DNA of 49,882 bases from A37T11 sp964546645. GTDB lineage: Bacteria; Bacteroidota; Bacteroidia; Sphingobacteriales; Sphingobacteriaceae. Positions 33,779 through 43,947 of this stretch are shown one piece after another (the first letter of the stretch is position 1; the number at the start of each line of letters is the position of its first letter). The DNA lies in NCBI GenBank assembly GCA_964546645.1, contig CAZJKM010000010.1, positions 1 to 49,882 of the forward strand, given 5' to 3'. The notes under the pieces were generated by a model that searched no databases, was not told the DNA's origin, and worked only from the letters and a program-made list of their open reading frames with translations. Both the position numbers and the translations under genes were made by a program.

Positions 33779-34560
33779 GATTCCTTTTTTTCCAACAACG
33801 ATGCACTTTGGCTGTCAATGTATAGTTTTGCCGCCGGATGTCTCCGCAGAATGGTAGACGGATACAACGGTACGATCTCCTCATTTAAGGTATGCCATAC
33901 TGCCTGTGCTTTATTCAGTCCCGGCACTACACAATACACATAATCTGCCCGCATCAGCGCAGGAATGGTCAGCGTCAGCGCATGTGTCGGCACATCCCCC
34001 AACACGGGGAAACACCCGTCATTTACCTGTTGCTGGCGGCAGGCGTGGTCCAGGTCCACCACTTTCACCAACGCGGGATCATCAAAATCAGCGACATGCG
34101 GGTCATTAAAAGCAATATGGCAATTTTCCCCGATTCCCATGCACACAATATCTGTTGGAAACTCCTTTAGCAAATCCGTGTAACGACGACACTCCTCTTC
34201 TGCCGCCGCATTACCATTCAGGTAATTCACAGAGCGAAACGGCAGCCTACCAAAAATCTTCTCTTTCAGGAAATAGCCGAATTTCTGTGTAGCGTCCTCC
34301 GGGAGGCCAATATACTCATCCATGTGAAAAGCGTTCACCCGGCTCCAGTCTACCTTTTCTGCCTGTACCAACGCCTCAAGCAGCTCGTTTTGTGAAGGAG
34401 CAGCGGCAAAAATCATATTGATCTGCTCACGCACCTGGAGTAACTCCTGTATCCGTTTAACGACCTGTCCGGCGGCGGCCTCTCCCATTTCCGCCCTGGT
34501 TTCAAACCGGTTCACCTGCAATTGTCCTGCATTCAGGTGTGTCTGCACATTCTCTGACAT
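33775..34560 (-). CDS. nagB: Glucosamine-6-phosphate deaminase-like protein
   Basis: NagB converts glucosamine 6-phosphate to fructose 6-phosphate and ammonia. The 261-residue protein has AFHMDEYIGL with the catalytic Asp and the GIGENCHIAFNDP loop, where the usual Gly before His is Cys. DVPTHALTLTIPALM and an ending typical of the family follow. I use ATG 34560 rather than an adjacent TTG. It follows nagA by 15 nt and overlaps the next gene by 4. The loop change is unusual and could alter the substrate. Confidence 0.85.
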   Translation of the reverse strand: MSENVQTHLNAGQLQVNRFETRAEMGEAAAGQVVKRIQELLQVREQINMIFAAAPSQNELLEALVQAEKVDWSRVNAFHMDEYIGLPEDATQKFGYFLKEKIFGRLPFRSVNYLNGNAAAEEECRRYTDLLKEFPTDIVCMGIGENCHIAFNDPHVADFDDPALVKVVDLDHACRQQQVNDGCFPVLGDVPTHALTLTIPALMRADYVYCVVPGLNKAQAVWHTLNEEIVPLYPSTILRRHPAAKLYIDSQSASLLEKKES

Positions 34561-34575
34561 GATTGTTTTCTGCAA

Positions 34576-35784
34576 TTATATAGCTATTGTTGATGATTCG
34601 CGTTCAAAAACTGTTTTTCCGCCAATGATCGTTGCATGTACCGCAACATCTTCACCGAAAATGACCAGGTCAGCATCCATACCCGCTGACACCGTCCCTT
34701 TACGGTCTGCTACACCAATAATCCGGGCAGGGGTAGCTGTCACCATGCGTACGGCGTCCGTAAGCGGCACTTCGGCCTTGTTTACCATCGTGCGCACCAG
34801 CCAGTCGGCCGTAGCAACACTGCCGGCAAAGGCGGTCCGGTCCAGCAATTTGGCGACACCGTCTTCCACGATGACCCGTATGCCGTCTTCCAGACTACCC
34901 AGCATGCTCTCTCCCGGCGGCAATGCGGCAGCGCGCATGGCATCGGTAATCAGCGCAATACGATCTGTTCCTTTCACTTTATAGATCAATTTCAGCAGGT
35001 CTGCGGGCAGGTGTCTGCCGTCGGCGATGATCTCCACATCCATCTCATCAATGAGATAGCCGCTTTCAATCACACCGCCAAACCGGAAGGCATCCCGGCG
35101 CGTAACCCCGGACATCCCCGAGTAAAAGTGGGTCGCCAGCGTATAACCGTGCTCGATCGCGCGGACTACATCGTCATACACCGCATTGGTATGCGCAATG
35201 GAAGGCAGTATACCACGCGACCGTAAAACCTGGCCAAATTCCATGGCACCGTTCCGCTCGGGAGCAACGCTCCATCGCTTAATGGATGACGACGCGTTCA
35301 GGATTTCCATATATTCTTCGGGATCCGGATCACGTATATAACGCGGGTCCTGCGCACCACGCTGTTCCATTGAAAAATAGGGCCCCTCTATATGCATTCC
35401 TAGGAAAGCAGCGCCAAGTTCATTCTGAGCGTCCGCTTTCTCGTATACGGCCAGCGTATGCAGTAGTTCATTTTTACCGGCCGTCAGCGTTGTTGGTACC
35501 AGCGAGGTGGTTCCGAAACGGGCATGCGTTTCCGCTACCCCCAGGAAAGCCTCGACTGTGCTGTCCATAAAATCGTGCCCGCCACCGCCGTGTACATGGA
35601 TGTCAATAAAACCAGGCGCTACATACCGTCCCTGTACATCGACTTCCACCGCATCAGGTGCATCGATATTCCTTGCACTGACCTCCACAATTTTCCCATT
35701 CCGTATCAGCAGGGATCCGCCCCTGATGATACGGTAAGGAGTAATGATATTTCCGTTGATTATTTTTTGTGTGTCTAAGGACAT
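34576..35784 (-). CDS. nagA: N-acetylglucosamine-6-phosphate deacetylase
   Basis: NagA removes the acetyl group from GlcNAc 6-phosphate, feeding NagB. The 402-residue amidohydrolase has the metal ligands His63 and His65 (HVHGGG), Glu133 (HIEGP), His198 (IAHTNA), His219 (ATHFYSGM) and catalytic Asp281 (ITDAMR). The loop after His219 differs from the usual NAM-P-HR form, as in other Bacteroidota homologues. It sits between the sugar importer and nagB. Confidence 0.9.
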   Translation of the reverse strand: MSLDTQKIINGNIITPYRIIRGGSLLIRNGKIVEVSARNIDAPDAVEVDVQGRYVAPGFIDIHVHGGGGHDFMDSTVEAFLGVAETHARFGTTSLVPTTLTAGKNELLHTLAVYEKADAQNELGAAFLGMHIEGPYFSMEQRGAQDPRYIRDPDPEEYMEILNASSSIKRWSVAPERNGAMEFGQVLRSRGILPSIAHTNAVYDDVVRAIEHGYTLATHFYSGMSGVTRRDAFRFGGVIESGYLIDEMDVEIIADGRHLPADLLKLIYKVKGTDRIALITDAMRAAALPPGESMLGSLEDGIRVIVEDGVAKLLDRTAFAGSVATADWLVRTMVNKAEVPLTDAVRMVTATPARIIGVADRKGTVSAGMDADLVIFGEDVAVHATIIGGKTVFERESSTIAI

Positions 35785-35819
35785 CCGTTGTTCCTTTGAA
35801 ATAATAGCAATTGTTTAAC

Positions 35820-37160
35820 TTAAGTCGTCCATCTCCTGAGCTTGTGCCCGAAGAAAGCGTAGTACATCAGATACAGATAACACGGCATCAGCACCCAATA
35901 GGCTTCCCTCAGACCGGCTGTATCAGCAAAATGGCCATATACCATCGGCATGATCGCGTTCCCGCACAGGCCCATGATCATGAGGGAGGCTCCCACTTTC
36001 GTAAATTTACCTAATCCGTCAATGGCGAGCGGCCAGATACCGGCCCACGTCAGTGAGTTCGGGATTCCCAGCAACACGATAAACCAGATAGAAAGATCGG
36101 TGGTATGGGTATAACCCACAAACGGGATCGTCACCGTCACCTCTCCCCGGGTGAACACGATCAGCAGTGTGAGTACTCCTCCCATCACCGTCACCACCCG
36201 AAGCAGGTTTTTCTGACTGATGTATTTCGGAACCACTGCAATACCCAGAAAATACCCCAGGATGGCCATCGACAGCACATAGGATGGGAACACCTTTGCA
36301 TCGATCAGCGAAACTCCCATGGAGCCTGCGTAGGAAATAATGGTATCGATGGAGATGATCTGTGCACCCACGTGGATAAATATCGCCACCGCACCCAGTA
36401 CCAGGTGCGGGAACTGCAGAATACTGGTCTTTCCGGTATTGGCAGCTGCCTGTTCTTCGGTCTCCTCTTCTGTATTCAGTTCAGGAAGCGGTGAATAGCG
36501 CACACCGATACCGATCAGGAACAGGGTAATACCTACAATGGTATAGGGTGTGATTACCCGCCGCACCAGCTCATCCAATGCTGCAGCCCGTTCGGTATCA
36601 CCCATGGAACCCAGGCTGTCAAACATCGCCTGGTCTGTCGGGCGAAGTACCGCTGCTGCAAACAACAGCGGAGCAACGATACCGGCAAATTTATTGGCAA
36701 TACCCATGATACTGATGCGCTGGGCTGCCCTTTCCTTCGGCCCCAGGATCGTGATATACGGATTTGCCGCTGTTTGCAGAATGGCAAGACCGACACCGAG
36801 CGTAAACAGCCCGGCAAGAAAGAGCTCATAGGTCCGTGTCATGGCAGCCGGCACAAAAATAAACGCACCAAGCGCCAGTGCGAAAAAGCCGACCATCATC
36901 CCCTTCTTAAACCCTACGGCCTTCAGCAGATAGGAGGAGGGGACCGACATCACGAAGTAGGCGATATAAAAAGCAAACGCCACCAGATACGACTGGAAGT
37001 GCGTCAGTTCACAGGCAATTTTAAAATAAGGGATCAGGATGGCATTTATCCACGACAGGAAGCCGAAGATAAAGAACATGGCACCGATGATAAATATGGA
37101 CAGACGGGTCTGCCCAGGAGTCAGGGAGCTGAGGCTAACCGCCTCGTTGGATTTCTTCAT
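35820..37160 (-). CDS. MFS sugar importer of the FucP/NagP type
   Basis: A 446-residue, 12-helix major-facilitator protein of the fucose-permease group (FFIFGFLSWINAILIPYFK, LQTAANPYI, GIPNSLTWAGIWPLAI). In Bacteroidota, close relatives import GlcNAc, glucose or fucose by H+ symport. Substrate GlcNAc is inferred from the neighbouring nagA and nagB. It lies 29 nt after the Tat-exported oxidoreductase and 35 nt before nagA. Confidence 0.9.
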   Translation of the reverse strand: MKKSNEAVSLSSLTPGQTRLSIFIIGAMFFIFGFLSWINAILIPYFKIACELTHFQSYLVAFAFYIAYFVMSVPSSYLLKAVGFKKGMMVGFFALALGAFIFVPAAMTRTYELFLAGLFTLGVGLAILQTAANPYITILGPKERAAQRISIMGIANKFAGIVAPLLFAAAVLRPTDQAMFDSLGSMGDTERAAALDELVRRVITPYTIVGITLFLIGIGVRYSPLPELNTEEETEEQAAANTGKTSILQFPHLVLGAVAIFIHVGAQIISIDTIISYAGSMGVSLIDAKVFPSYVLSMAILGYFLGIAVVPKYISQKNLLRVVTVMGGVLTLLIVFTRGEVTVTIPFVGYTHTTDLSIWFIVLLGIPNSLTWAGIWPLAIDGLGKFTKVGASLMIMGLCGNAIMPMVYGHFADTAGLREAYWVLMPCYLYLMYYAFFGHKLRRWTT

Positions 37161-37189
37161 ATTTACTTGTTTTTACACTTTTCTATGGT

Positions 37190-38542
37190 TTAAACGGTCG
37201 GCTCCCATCCCTTTTCATACTCCCGGCTCCACAACTTCTGCGCTTCGGGATTACCAATAATATGGCCGTTGTCCGGATTCGTATTAATCACACCGCCGCT
37301 TAACTGAGCGATGTTGCCCAATTGTACCAGTAAGGTACTGATATGTCCGCTGACGATATCTGCATTCAGTTTTTTTCCGCTTTTGATCCCATCGAAAAAG
37401 TTCTGTATATGGATGGCATCCAGCGCCTGAGAAGGACTGGTCAGACTGCGGGCATCCACCTTCACATCGTTCTTCGCCTCTTTAACCAGATTATTCTTCA
37501 GGTCGTACACTTTATAGGCATTTCCCCCTTCAATCTGCAGTGCTCCGTTCTCGCAATAGAAAATCACCCCGACAGATGCACCTTCTACCGTCCGGCTATT
37601 GCAACTGCGTCCTTCCCAGGAGATCATACTGTTATCTGCAAACTCCAGGTTGATCACCTGCGTATCCGGCCATTCCCAATCATCCTGGTAGCGATAGCGG
37701 CCACCACTTGAGGTCACCCGTGTCGGATAATCCACCTGTAGTCCCCAGCGGGCAATGTCCACCATGTGCGTACCATTATTCAGGGCCTCGCCGGTCCCCC
37801 AATGGTAGAACCAATGCCAGTTATAATGGATCAGGTTATCCTGGAACGCCCTGCGTGGAGCGGGGCCCTGCCACAATTCGTAATTCAGCCAGGAAGGCAC
37901 CGCTGTTTTGTTACCGACACCGATGGATGCCCGGTTATTGGTGTACCAGGTCTTTGCAAAATACGGTTTGCCGAACGCACCGCTGTGCAGCTCACTGATG
38001 GCCTGCACCAGGTTCGGCCATGAACGACGCTGGTTACCCATTTGGATCACATTGCCATACTTCTTCTGCGCAGCAATCAGCAACTCCCCTTCATGCGGGT
38101 TGTGGCTACACGGTTTTTCCAGGTAAACGTGCTTACCTGCTTTGGAAGCCAGAATAGCTGCCGGTGCATGCCAATGATCAGGAGCAGCCACTACCAACGC
38201 ATCCACATCCTTATACTCCAGTGCTTTCCGGAAATCAGGTTGTGCTTTCGGCTTTTTGTTTTGCTTGGCTGTTACCTCTGTAATACATTTTTCAGCCGCC
38301 CGGGTATCCACGTCACACACGTAGGTGATCTCACAATTATGTTGCGAAGCAAAGTTATTTGCCAACGCCAGTCCACGTGCATTTACACCCATCATCGCCA
38401 CCCTGACTTTCTCATTAGCACCCAGAATATTGGCATAGCTGGCAGCACTGAATCCGGGCAAGACACCTCCCACTGCAATCGCCGCAGACGCTGTCGCTGT
38501 TTTTTTCAGAAAACCTCTCCTTGATTCGTTTGAAGATTCCAT
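37190..38542 (-). CDS. Tat-exported Gfo/Idh/MocA-family protein
   Basis: A 450-residue protein with a twin-arginine signal (SRRGFLKK, then a hydrophobic stretch to about 35), so it is exported folded, with cofactor bound. The Rossmann part contains VAMMGVNARG and YLEKPCSHNP; the C-terminal domain has NNGTHMVDIARWG. The tightly bound NAD and Tat export resemble GH109 enzymes, but the GH109 identity cannot be settled here. It starts the second part of the cluster, after a 137-nt AT-rich gap. Confidence 0.88.
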   Translation of the reverse strand: MESSNESRRGFLKKTATASAAIAVGGVLPGFSAASYANILGANEKVRVAMMGVNARGLALANNFASQHNCEITYVCDVDTRAAEKCITEVTAKQNKKPKAQPDFRKALEYKDVDALVVAAPDHWHAPAAILASKAGKHVYLEKPCSHNPHEGELLIAAQKKYGNVIQMGNQRRSWPNLVQAISELHSGAFGKPYFAKTWYTNNRASIGVGNKTAVPSWLNYELWQGPAPRRAFQDNLIHYNWHWFYHWGTGEALNNGTHMVDIARWGLQVDYPTRVTSSGGRYRYQDDWEWPDTQVINLEFADNSMISWEGRSCNSRTVEGASVGVIFYCENGALQIEGGNAYKVYDLKNNLVKEAKNDVKVDARSLTSPSQALDAIHIQNFFDGIKSGKKLNADIVSGHISTLLVQLGNIAQLSGGVINTNPDNGHIIGNPEAQKLWSREYEKGWEPTV

Positions 38543-38679
38543 ATAATCCGCTTTTTATGGTTAGAGTTTATAAAATAAATACATTTGTAAATAGAAAACA
38601 ACCCCATGGGTGATAAATCTGCACGGGTACGTACACGAAGGTATATAATTAATTTGACAACCACCTAATTTTTGTAATT
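38543..38679. other. AT-rich gap dividing the catabolic cluster
   Basis: This is the longest gap in the otherwise tightly packed cluster. On the minus strand TACCTTCG fits the -7 box at 7 of 8 positions, but no TTTG is correctly placed. A second promoter for the nag half of the cluster may lie here, though I cannot define it. Confidence 0.35.
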
Positions 38680-40167
38680 TTATTCCTCTGCCCGTTGCGC
38701 CTGTATGGCCGGCGCGGTAACCGGGCTCGCCTGGGGACCGAATCGTTTCCGGATATAGGTTAAAATCACAGCCAGGTCCTTATCTTCAATAAAAGAGAAC
38801 TGAGGCATCTCATTCTTCCCATTTAAGACCAGATGGATCAACGATTCGGGGTCACCGGTTACAATAGGCGACCGGTTCAGTGCCGGAAATGTTCCCGCTA
38901 TACCCGTCCCGTTGGTCTTATGACACGAAGCACAATAGCTGACATATAACTCTTCCCCTTTGCTGACCACATCCGCACCTTTCCGTTCCACAATCGCGTT
39001 CGGGGCCTGCTTATCCACATACTTGCCTTCCAGTGCGTAGACCCGCAGTATCCGGTCGTCATTCTCTTCCGCAAAACCGTTCGGATTCCAGTCGCGATTA
39101 CTGGTAGAAATATAAACATCCCCATCAGGAGATACGCACACCGAGCGCAGGCGGCCATATACCTGCTGGAAATAGTTCAGGTCGGCCACGATGCTGTCAC
39201 CGCGGGTATCCAGTTTCAATGCATGGACGCTATTTCCTTTCAGGGTCGTCAGCAGCAGGTTGCCTTTCAGTTCCGGAATCTTATCAGATGAATAGTAGGC
39301 CATTCCGGCCGGTGCAATCGTCGGCGTCCATGAACGCAGTGGCGGTACAATTACAGAATCTGCTGTAAACAGCTTCTCTTTATCCGTGTCCGCATAGCCT
39401 TCCACATACGGCCAGCCGTAGTTGCCGCCTTTCCGGATCAGGTTCACCTCATCATCCACCGCATCACCGTGGTCAGAATTGTAGAGTTTCCCATCCGCAT
39501 ACACCAATCCCTGGGGATTACGCAGCCCCCAGGCCCATACGGGGCTGCCCGGGAATAAATTGTCATCCGGAATGCTCCCGTCTATATTATACCGAAGGAT
39601 TTTCCCGTTCGGAGAAGCAACGTTCTGCGCATTCTCAAACTGTGCCCCATCTCCTGTTGCTACCATGAGTTTACCATCCGGTGCGATCAGTACCCTGGCA
39701 CCGAAATGACCTTTCCATGCAGGGTATTCCAGTATCATCAGTGAGTCGACAAGGGTATCCCTTTCATAGGTATACCGCACGACACGTGAGAACCGGGACT
39801 TATCTTCTTTCTCACCACTGTAGTTCAGAAAAACATAGGGCTGATTCGCCAGGTCGGGATGCACCGTCATACCCAGCAGGCCGGACGTGCGGTCACGTAA
39901 CACGCCCTCTATCGTCAGCAAGCGCGTAATCTTTCCCGTTTCAGGGTCCAGCCGGCTTACCGTACCTCCCTGTTCTGTGAACCAAATGTGGTTATCAGGT
40001 CCCCAAACCAACTGCCAGGGAACGTCCAGGTTTGTCGCAATATACTGAACACCTACCGGTGTATTACCCAGTATAAACTGTGCATCAGGTTGATCATTCA
40101 GCCCGCTCCTGCATCCAACAAGAACAAGCACAGCACCTATCAATGAAAAAAATCGGGCGAAAGACAC
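38680..40167 (-). CDS. PQQ-dependent sugar-dehydrogenase-like lipoprotein with C-terminal cytochrome c
   Basis: A 495-residue lipoprotein (LVGC lipobox, Cys at about 19) with a six-bladed propeller of the soluble glucose/sorbosone dehydrogenase type (TNLDVPWQLVWG, GHFGARVLIAPDGKL, GNYGWPYVEG). A class I cytochrome c follows, with CASCH near 415 and an axial Met in NEMPQF. It could oxidise a sugar in the periplasm and pass electrons to its own haem. A GTG start at 40167 fits the lipoprotein signal better than the upstream TTG, which would overlap the preceding gene. No PQQ synthesis genes are seen here. Confidence 0.85.
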   Translation of the reverse strand: MSFARFFSLIGAVLVLVGCRSGLNDQPDAQFILGNTPVGVQYIATNLDVPWQLVWGPDNHIWFTEQGGTVSRLDPETGKITRLLTIEGVLRDRTSGLLGMTVHPDLANQPYVFLNYSGEKEDKSRFSRVVRYTYERDTLVDSLMILEYPAWKGHFGARVLIAPDGKLMVATGDGAQFENAQNVASPNGKILRYNIDGSIPDDNLFPGSPVWAWGLRNPQGLVYADGKLYNSDHGDAVDDEVNLIRKGGNYGWPYVEGYADTDKEKLFTADSVIVPPLRSWTPTIAPAGMAYYSSDKIPELKGNLLLTTLKGNSVHALKLDTRGDSIVADLNYFQQVYGRLRSVCVSPDGDVYISTSNRDWNPNGFAEENDDRILRVYALEGKYVDKQAPNAIVERKGADVVSKGEELYVSYCASCHKTNGTGIAGTFPALNRSPIVTGDPESLIHLVLNGKNEMPQFSFIEDKDLAVILTYIRKRFGPQASPVTAPAIQAQRAEE

Positions 40168-40181
40168 GGTATGGTTATTTA

Positions 40182-41663
40182 TCAATTTTCCAACAAATGA
40201 TTCAGCGTATAACAAACAAGCGTATTGCGAAGCGGCTCATCCCGCCTGCTGCGGATATCCCCCAGATTGAGCTCATATACAAACCCTGCCTTCAATGTTT
40301 CCAGCCGTACGGAAACCGTCTTCCCGTCACCCGAAAGCTGCACATCCGTCACCGGTACTTTCTCCAGCTCCTGCTGCGGTGAACCGTATTTGGAGTGATA
40401 CAGGTAATAATACCGCGAAAACCGGTAGTTCTCCGTATTCAAAGCCATGGTGTCCGCCAGTGGCTTCGTAAACGTCAGTTTAAAACCATCCTTCGTCAGC
40501 TGCATCGTATACAGATCCATCGGCTGTTTCCCGGTGAAAACGATCCGCTGGATACCCACATCCCCCAGCCATCCGTGTGCATTCTGGCCTGTCCATAAAC
40601 TGCCGTCCGGAGCAAATGCCAACCGGTTATTCCCTTTACGCAAACCCAGGCTGTCCAGAAACGGCATACAGGCGCCCTGGAACTCCCCGTTCACCTTCTC
40701 CAGCATCACCCGCACCATCCGTTCCCGGTTCATCTCCCCGACAAACAGCTGACCGCCGAACGGCCCGAACTTCCCGCCCGTGCGGTCCACCACCGGCTGC
40801 GACGGCGAGTTGGCTACGATACCATGCGGGAAATAAACAACCGGCCGTGTCCGCATACTATCCAGTGTGTCCAGCGGAAGCCGGTGCGGCACCCCGCGAT
40901 CCCAGCCCGGTGTCCACACCAGGCCGCCCGGGTGGCCGTAAAACTTACCCTGCTGTACATGGAACAACGGACTGGTACCCACCCAATCCCCCTGGTTATC
41001 CGTTACAAACAGGTTATCCTCATCATCCAGCACCAGACCGTTCGGTGAACGGAAGCCCGAAGCCACCGGATGCAGCACACCGTCTTTAGTCAGCTTCATC
41101 ACCCAGCCACGGTACGGGACCGTCGAGAACATCTGGCGGTTGCCCGTCTCCCCGTCACGGCCTTCCGGGTTAATCTCACCCCGTACCTCATCCCGCATCC
41201 CTCCACCTGGCGAGGAAGAGTTCAGGGCAATGTACAGGTCCCCTTTGCTGTCCATCTCCGGACCGTAGTTAAACTCATGGTAATTGCCCGTAATCCCGAA
41301 AACATCCGTTACATTCTCATAAAGGTCGGCAACCCCATCCCTGTCCGTATCCTTCAGCCGCGTCAGCTCCGGAAGCTGCATCACCAGTATCTCATCGTTA
41401 CTGACCACATGGATACCCAGCGGATCATGCAGTCCTTCCGCAAACAGCTGCCACGCTTTGGTCTTCGTATCGTAGGTCATCACCTCTCCCCGTGTAAAGG
41501 CAGCGATCAGTTTCCCGTTTGGCAGGAACTCCAATGCCCCCACCTGGCTGGCGAGCCCTCCAGGGGTTGCGATATCCTCCACAATATACGCTTCCCCCGG
41601 CTCCGGGGAAGAAGAACAAGCCGCCAGTAAGGCTGCCAGCAGCAGTACGCAAATCCCTTTCAT
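40182..41663 (-). CDS. Propeller lipoprotein of the PQQ-dehydrogenase/sorbosone-dehydrogenase type
   Basis: A 493-residue lipoprotein (LAAC lipobox at about 16). It is a beta-propeller protein with PNGKLIAAF, GLHDPLGIHV, an Asp-rich DTDRDGVADLYE, GFRSPNGLVLDDE and NRLAFAPDGSL. It lacks a haem motif. It may be a sugar or aldose dehydrogenase or a binding subunit that works with the cytochrome-bearing paralogue 14 nt downstream. It overlaps the cupredoxin gene by 4 nt, so the three are coupled. Confidence 0.82.
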   Translation of the reverse strand: MKGICVLLLAALLAACSSSPEPGEAYIVEDIATPGGLASQVGALEFLPNGKLIAAFTRGEVMTYDTKTKAWQLFAEGLHDPLGIHVVSNDEILVMQLPELTRLKDTDRDGVADLYENVTDVFGITGNYHEFNYGPEMDSKGDLYIALNSSSPGGGMRDEVRGEINPEGRDGETGNRQMFSTVPYRGWVMKLTKDGVLHPVASGFRSPNGLVLDDEDNLFVTDNQGDWVGTSPLFHVQQGKFYGHPGGLVWTPGWDRGVPHRLPLDTLDSMRTRPVVYFPHGIVANSPSQPVVDRTGGKFGPFGGQLFVGEMNRERMVRVMLEKVNGEFQGACMPFLDSLGLRKGNNRLAFAPDGSLWTGQNAHGWLGDVGIQRIVFTGKQPMDLYTMQLTKDGFKLTFTKPLADTMALNTENYRFSRYYYLYHSKYGSPQQELEKVPVTDVQLSGDGKTVSVRLETLKAGFVYELNLGDIRSRRDEPLRNTLVCYTLNHLLEN

Positions 41664-42528
41664 TCCTGTTTCCCCCCTTTCGTCATGGTTATCGTAAATG
41701 AACCTGCCTGTTCTGCCGTCAGCAGCAGCGTGCCCTGCTGCCACTCACCTGCTGATGCCGTATACGTCACCCCTTCATCCGAAGACGTACGAAACGTTAC
41801 CGATGCCCCGGCCTCCGGGATACGGAAAGACCGTTCCAGTCCGCTGCCGTCCGCCTTCGGGCGGATCAGTTCATACACATCCGTTCCGTCCACCTGGTAA
41901 TGGAACTCCGGGTAACGGTCTTTCAGACGGAATCCTTTATAGACAATCCGTACGGGGTCATGTTGGCCGATCCGGATAGGAAAACCCGATGTACCGCGGA
42001 AGAAGATGTCTCCGACCACTTTTGCCTCCGCGTCCCCCTTCCCTTTCCACAGGTCCGAGTTATCCAGGAAACCGCCTGACCAGGCAAACCGAAGGTAAGA
42101 CGTGCCTGCATCCCAGCAATAAGAAAGATCGTTGGGCAAAGCGACAGCGATCGCTGCCGGACTGGCCCCGTCAATAAACACCCGGTAATGATACGGCGGT
42201 ACCGGTGTATACGGATGCGCCGGAGCCGATTGTTCATGCGCATGACCGTGATGCGCATGGGAGGCGCCTGCTTTGCTGCTGCGACGGCTTTCGGGGATAT
42301 GCGGGTCATTCGACAGGTCCGGCATCAACCCCGACCTGCTCACATACATCGCCCCGTACATGATCGTGCCATGACCCGGATAGGTGCACACATAAGGGTA
42401 AACCCCTTCCTTATCGGGTGCCTTGAAAACAATGGATTTCGACTCCTCAGGGGCCGTAACCGGTATGTAGAAAAGTACATCCTTCGTTTCGGGAATATAG
42501 CCCGAAGCCGGGCCCGATTCTCCTAACC
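41660..42528 (-). CDS. Cupredoxin-domain protein, partial (5' end in assembly gap)
   Basis: The visible 288 residues start inside a blue-copper domain. Cys, His and Met of the type 1 copper site are present as YVCTYPGHGTIMYGAMYV; the first His ligand should lie in the gap. A His-rich linker (AHHGHAHE) and a beta-rich C-terminal domain follow. Such proteins carry single electrons in the periplasm. Position, with a 4-nt overlap, beside two PQQ-dehydrogenase-like proteins suggests that it accepts their electrons. Start and signal peptide are hidden by the N run. Confidence 0.82.
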
Positions 42529-42628
42529 NNNNNNNNNNNNNNNNNNNNNNNNNNNNNNNNNNNNNNNNNNNNNNNNNNNNNNNNNNNNNNNNNNNNNNNN
42601 NNNNNNNNNNNNNNNNNNNNNNNNNNNN
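42529..42628. other. Assembly gap (100 N)
   Basis: Exactly 100 N, a conventional size for a gap of unknown length. It truncates the enolase-superfamily gene at its 3' end and the cupredoxin gene at its 5' end, and complete genes may be missing between them. Confidence 0.98.
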
Positions 42629-43920
42629 CCGATGCGCTGTGTCCAGTGTGCACCCGCATAGGGATGAGCATCTGACATCTGCTGCCAATGCACATAATTG
42701 CTGTCACCATTGGTTTCCATCAGCGCCATATCCGCACCGGGAAAAGGCGTCAATCGGGCCACCAGGTTCTTATGCCAGTCAACCAGAATCGGATTGACCG
42801 TCAGATCCGCACACAGGCACGGAACATTCCGCTCGTGCGCCAGTTTTGCAATGCGTAGTGACAAGCTCAACGTTTTGGCTATCCCTTTCAGTACAATGGC
42901 ACCGTATCCCTGCTCAATCCTGCGAATGGCCCCTTCCTCGTCGTGCACACTTTCATCGCCGGCAATCCGGACTCCGGTATCACGCACATCCTCATCATTT
43001 ATTTCCGCAAGCGGCTCCTCATAAAACAGGATCTGATCAAAAGCACCAATGCGACGCGCATGTTCGAGGTAGCGCTGCAGCGTCTCCTTTTTCTCGTACC
43101 GCGCGTTGGCATCCATGGTATACCATAGTTTCCCGTTGGCCGTACGGTCTGTCCGGTAGTCCTTCAGCGCTTCATGGATCTGCGTCAGCCGTTCCATGTC
43201 TTTCTGCAGCATTTCCTCCTGGCTTCCCGGATAACCGGTTTTAATCTTAAACAGGAAATAACCGTCCTCAGCCGCCTGCTTTAGCTGTTGCACCGGCATG
43301 TTGTACGACACCTGGTAGAGGATACCCACCTGTTTATTCCGGTGTGCCAGTGCCGGCCGGTACTCCTCCGGAATCATACCGTCAAAATTCGTATAACCGT
43401 TTTCCGCTGCATACAGCAACCACGCAGCGTTATCCACACTGATGAGTGCATTGTATACAAAGTTTACGTTTACCTCCGGCATGCCCGTCAGTTGTTGCGC
43501 GTCCGCATATACCTGCGGCAAAATCTTTTCCAGCAAATCTACCGGTGTGGAGAAACGTGTTTCCCTGACCCGGTGTAACGCTTTGTTTACCAGCAGGTAC
43601 ATCAGAGCGTTGCCTTCCGCTTCTGATGAGCGGGCAAAAAGGTCCGCATCACCATACAACACGCTTTGCGTCGCTACGCCCAGGGCTTTATGCCCGGCGG
43701 CCGACTCCATTTGCGACGCAACCTGCCAGAGTTCTGTCAGATACCCGCCTTTAAACCCAAATGGATGCAGTAGTTTTTCCCGTTCAAAGTCAGAATCCGT
43801 GCGTACTACCTGTATCTGTTTCATCTCCTTTTTGTGAGGGGAAGCACATCCGGCCTTCAATATACCTGATCCGACGGCAAGCATGCCGGCACTTCTGATA
43901 AATCCTCTTCGGTCCATCAT
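42629..43920 (-). CDS. Tat-exported mandelate racemase/enolase-superfamily protein, partial (3' end in gap)
   Basis: 430 codons are visible. The N-terminus has a Tat-like RRGFIRS and a lipobox-like LKAGC (Cys25), so the protein is exported and possibly lipid-anchored. The barrel has KIKTG (225-229), metal ligands Asp270 (MDAN), Glu301/302 (YEEPL) and Asp322/Glu323 (AGDES), then VLKGIAKT with Lys345. These are dipeptide-epimerase/muconate-cycloisomerase-like catalytic features. Exported members of this superfamily are rare. It probably epimerises or dehydrates an acid sugar, but the substrate is unknown. Confidence 0.83.
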
Positions 43921-43947
43921 GTGTCCCTATCCTTTTGTTATATTCAG

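Noticed and set aside
38543..38679. Well-defined promoter for the nag half of the cluster
   Set aside because: Only a 7-of-8 -7 match on the minus strand, without a correctly spaced TTTG; a perfect TACATTTG on the plus strand points toward no gene.
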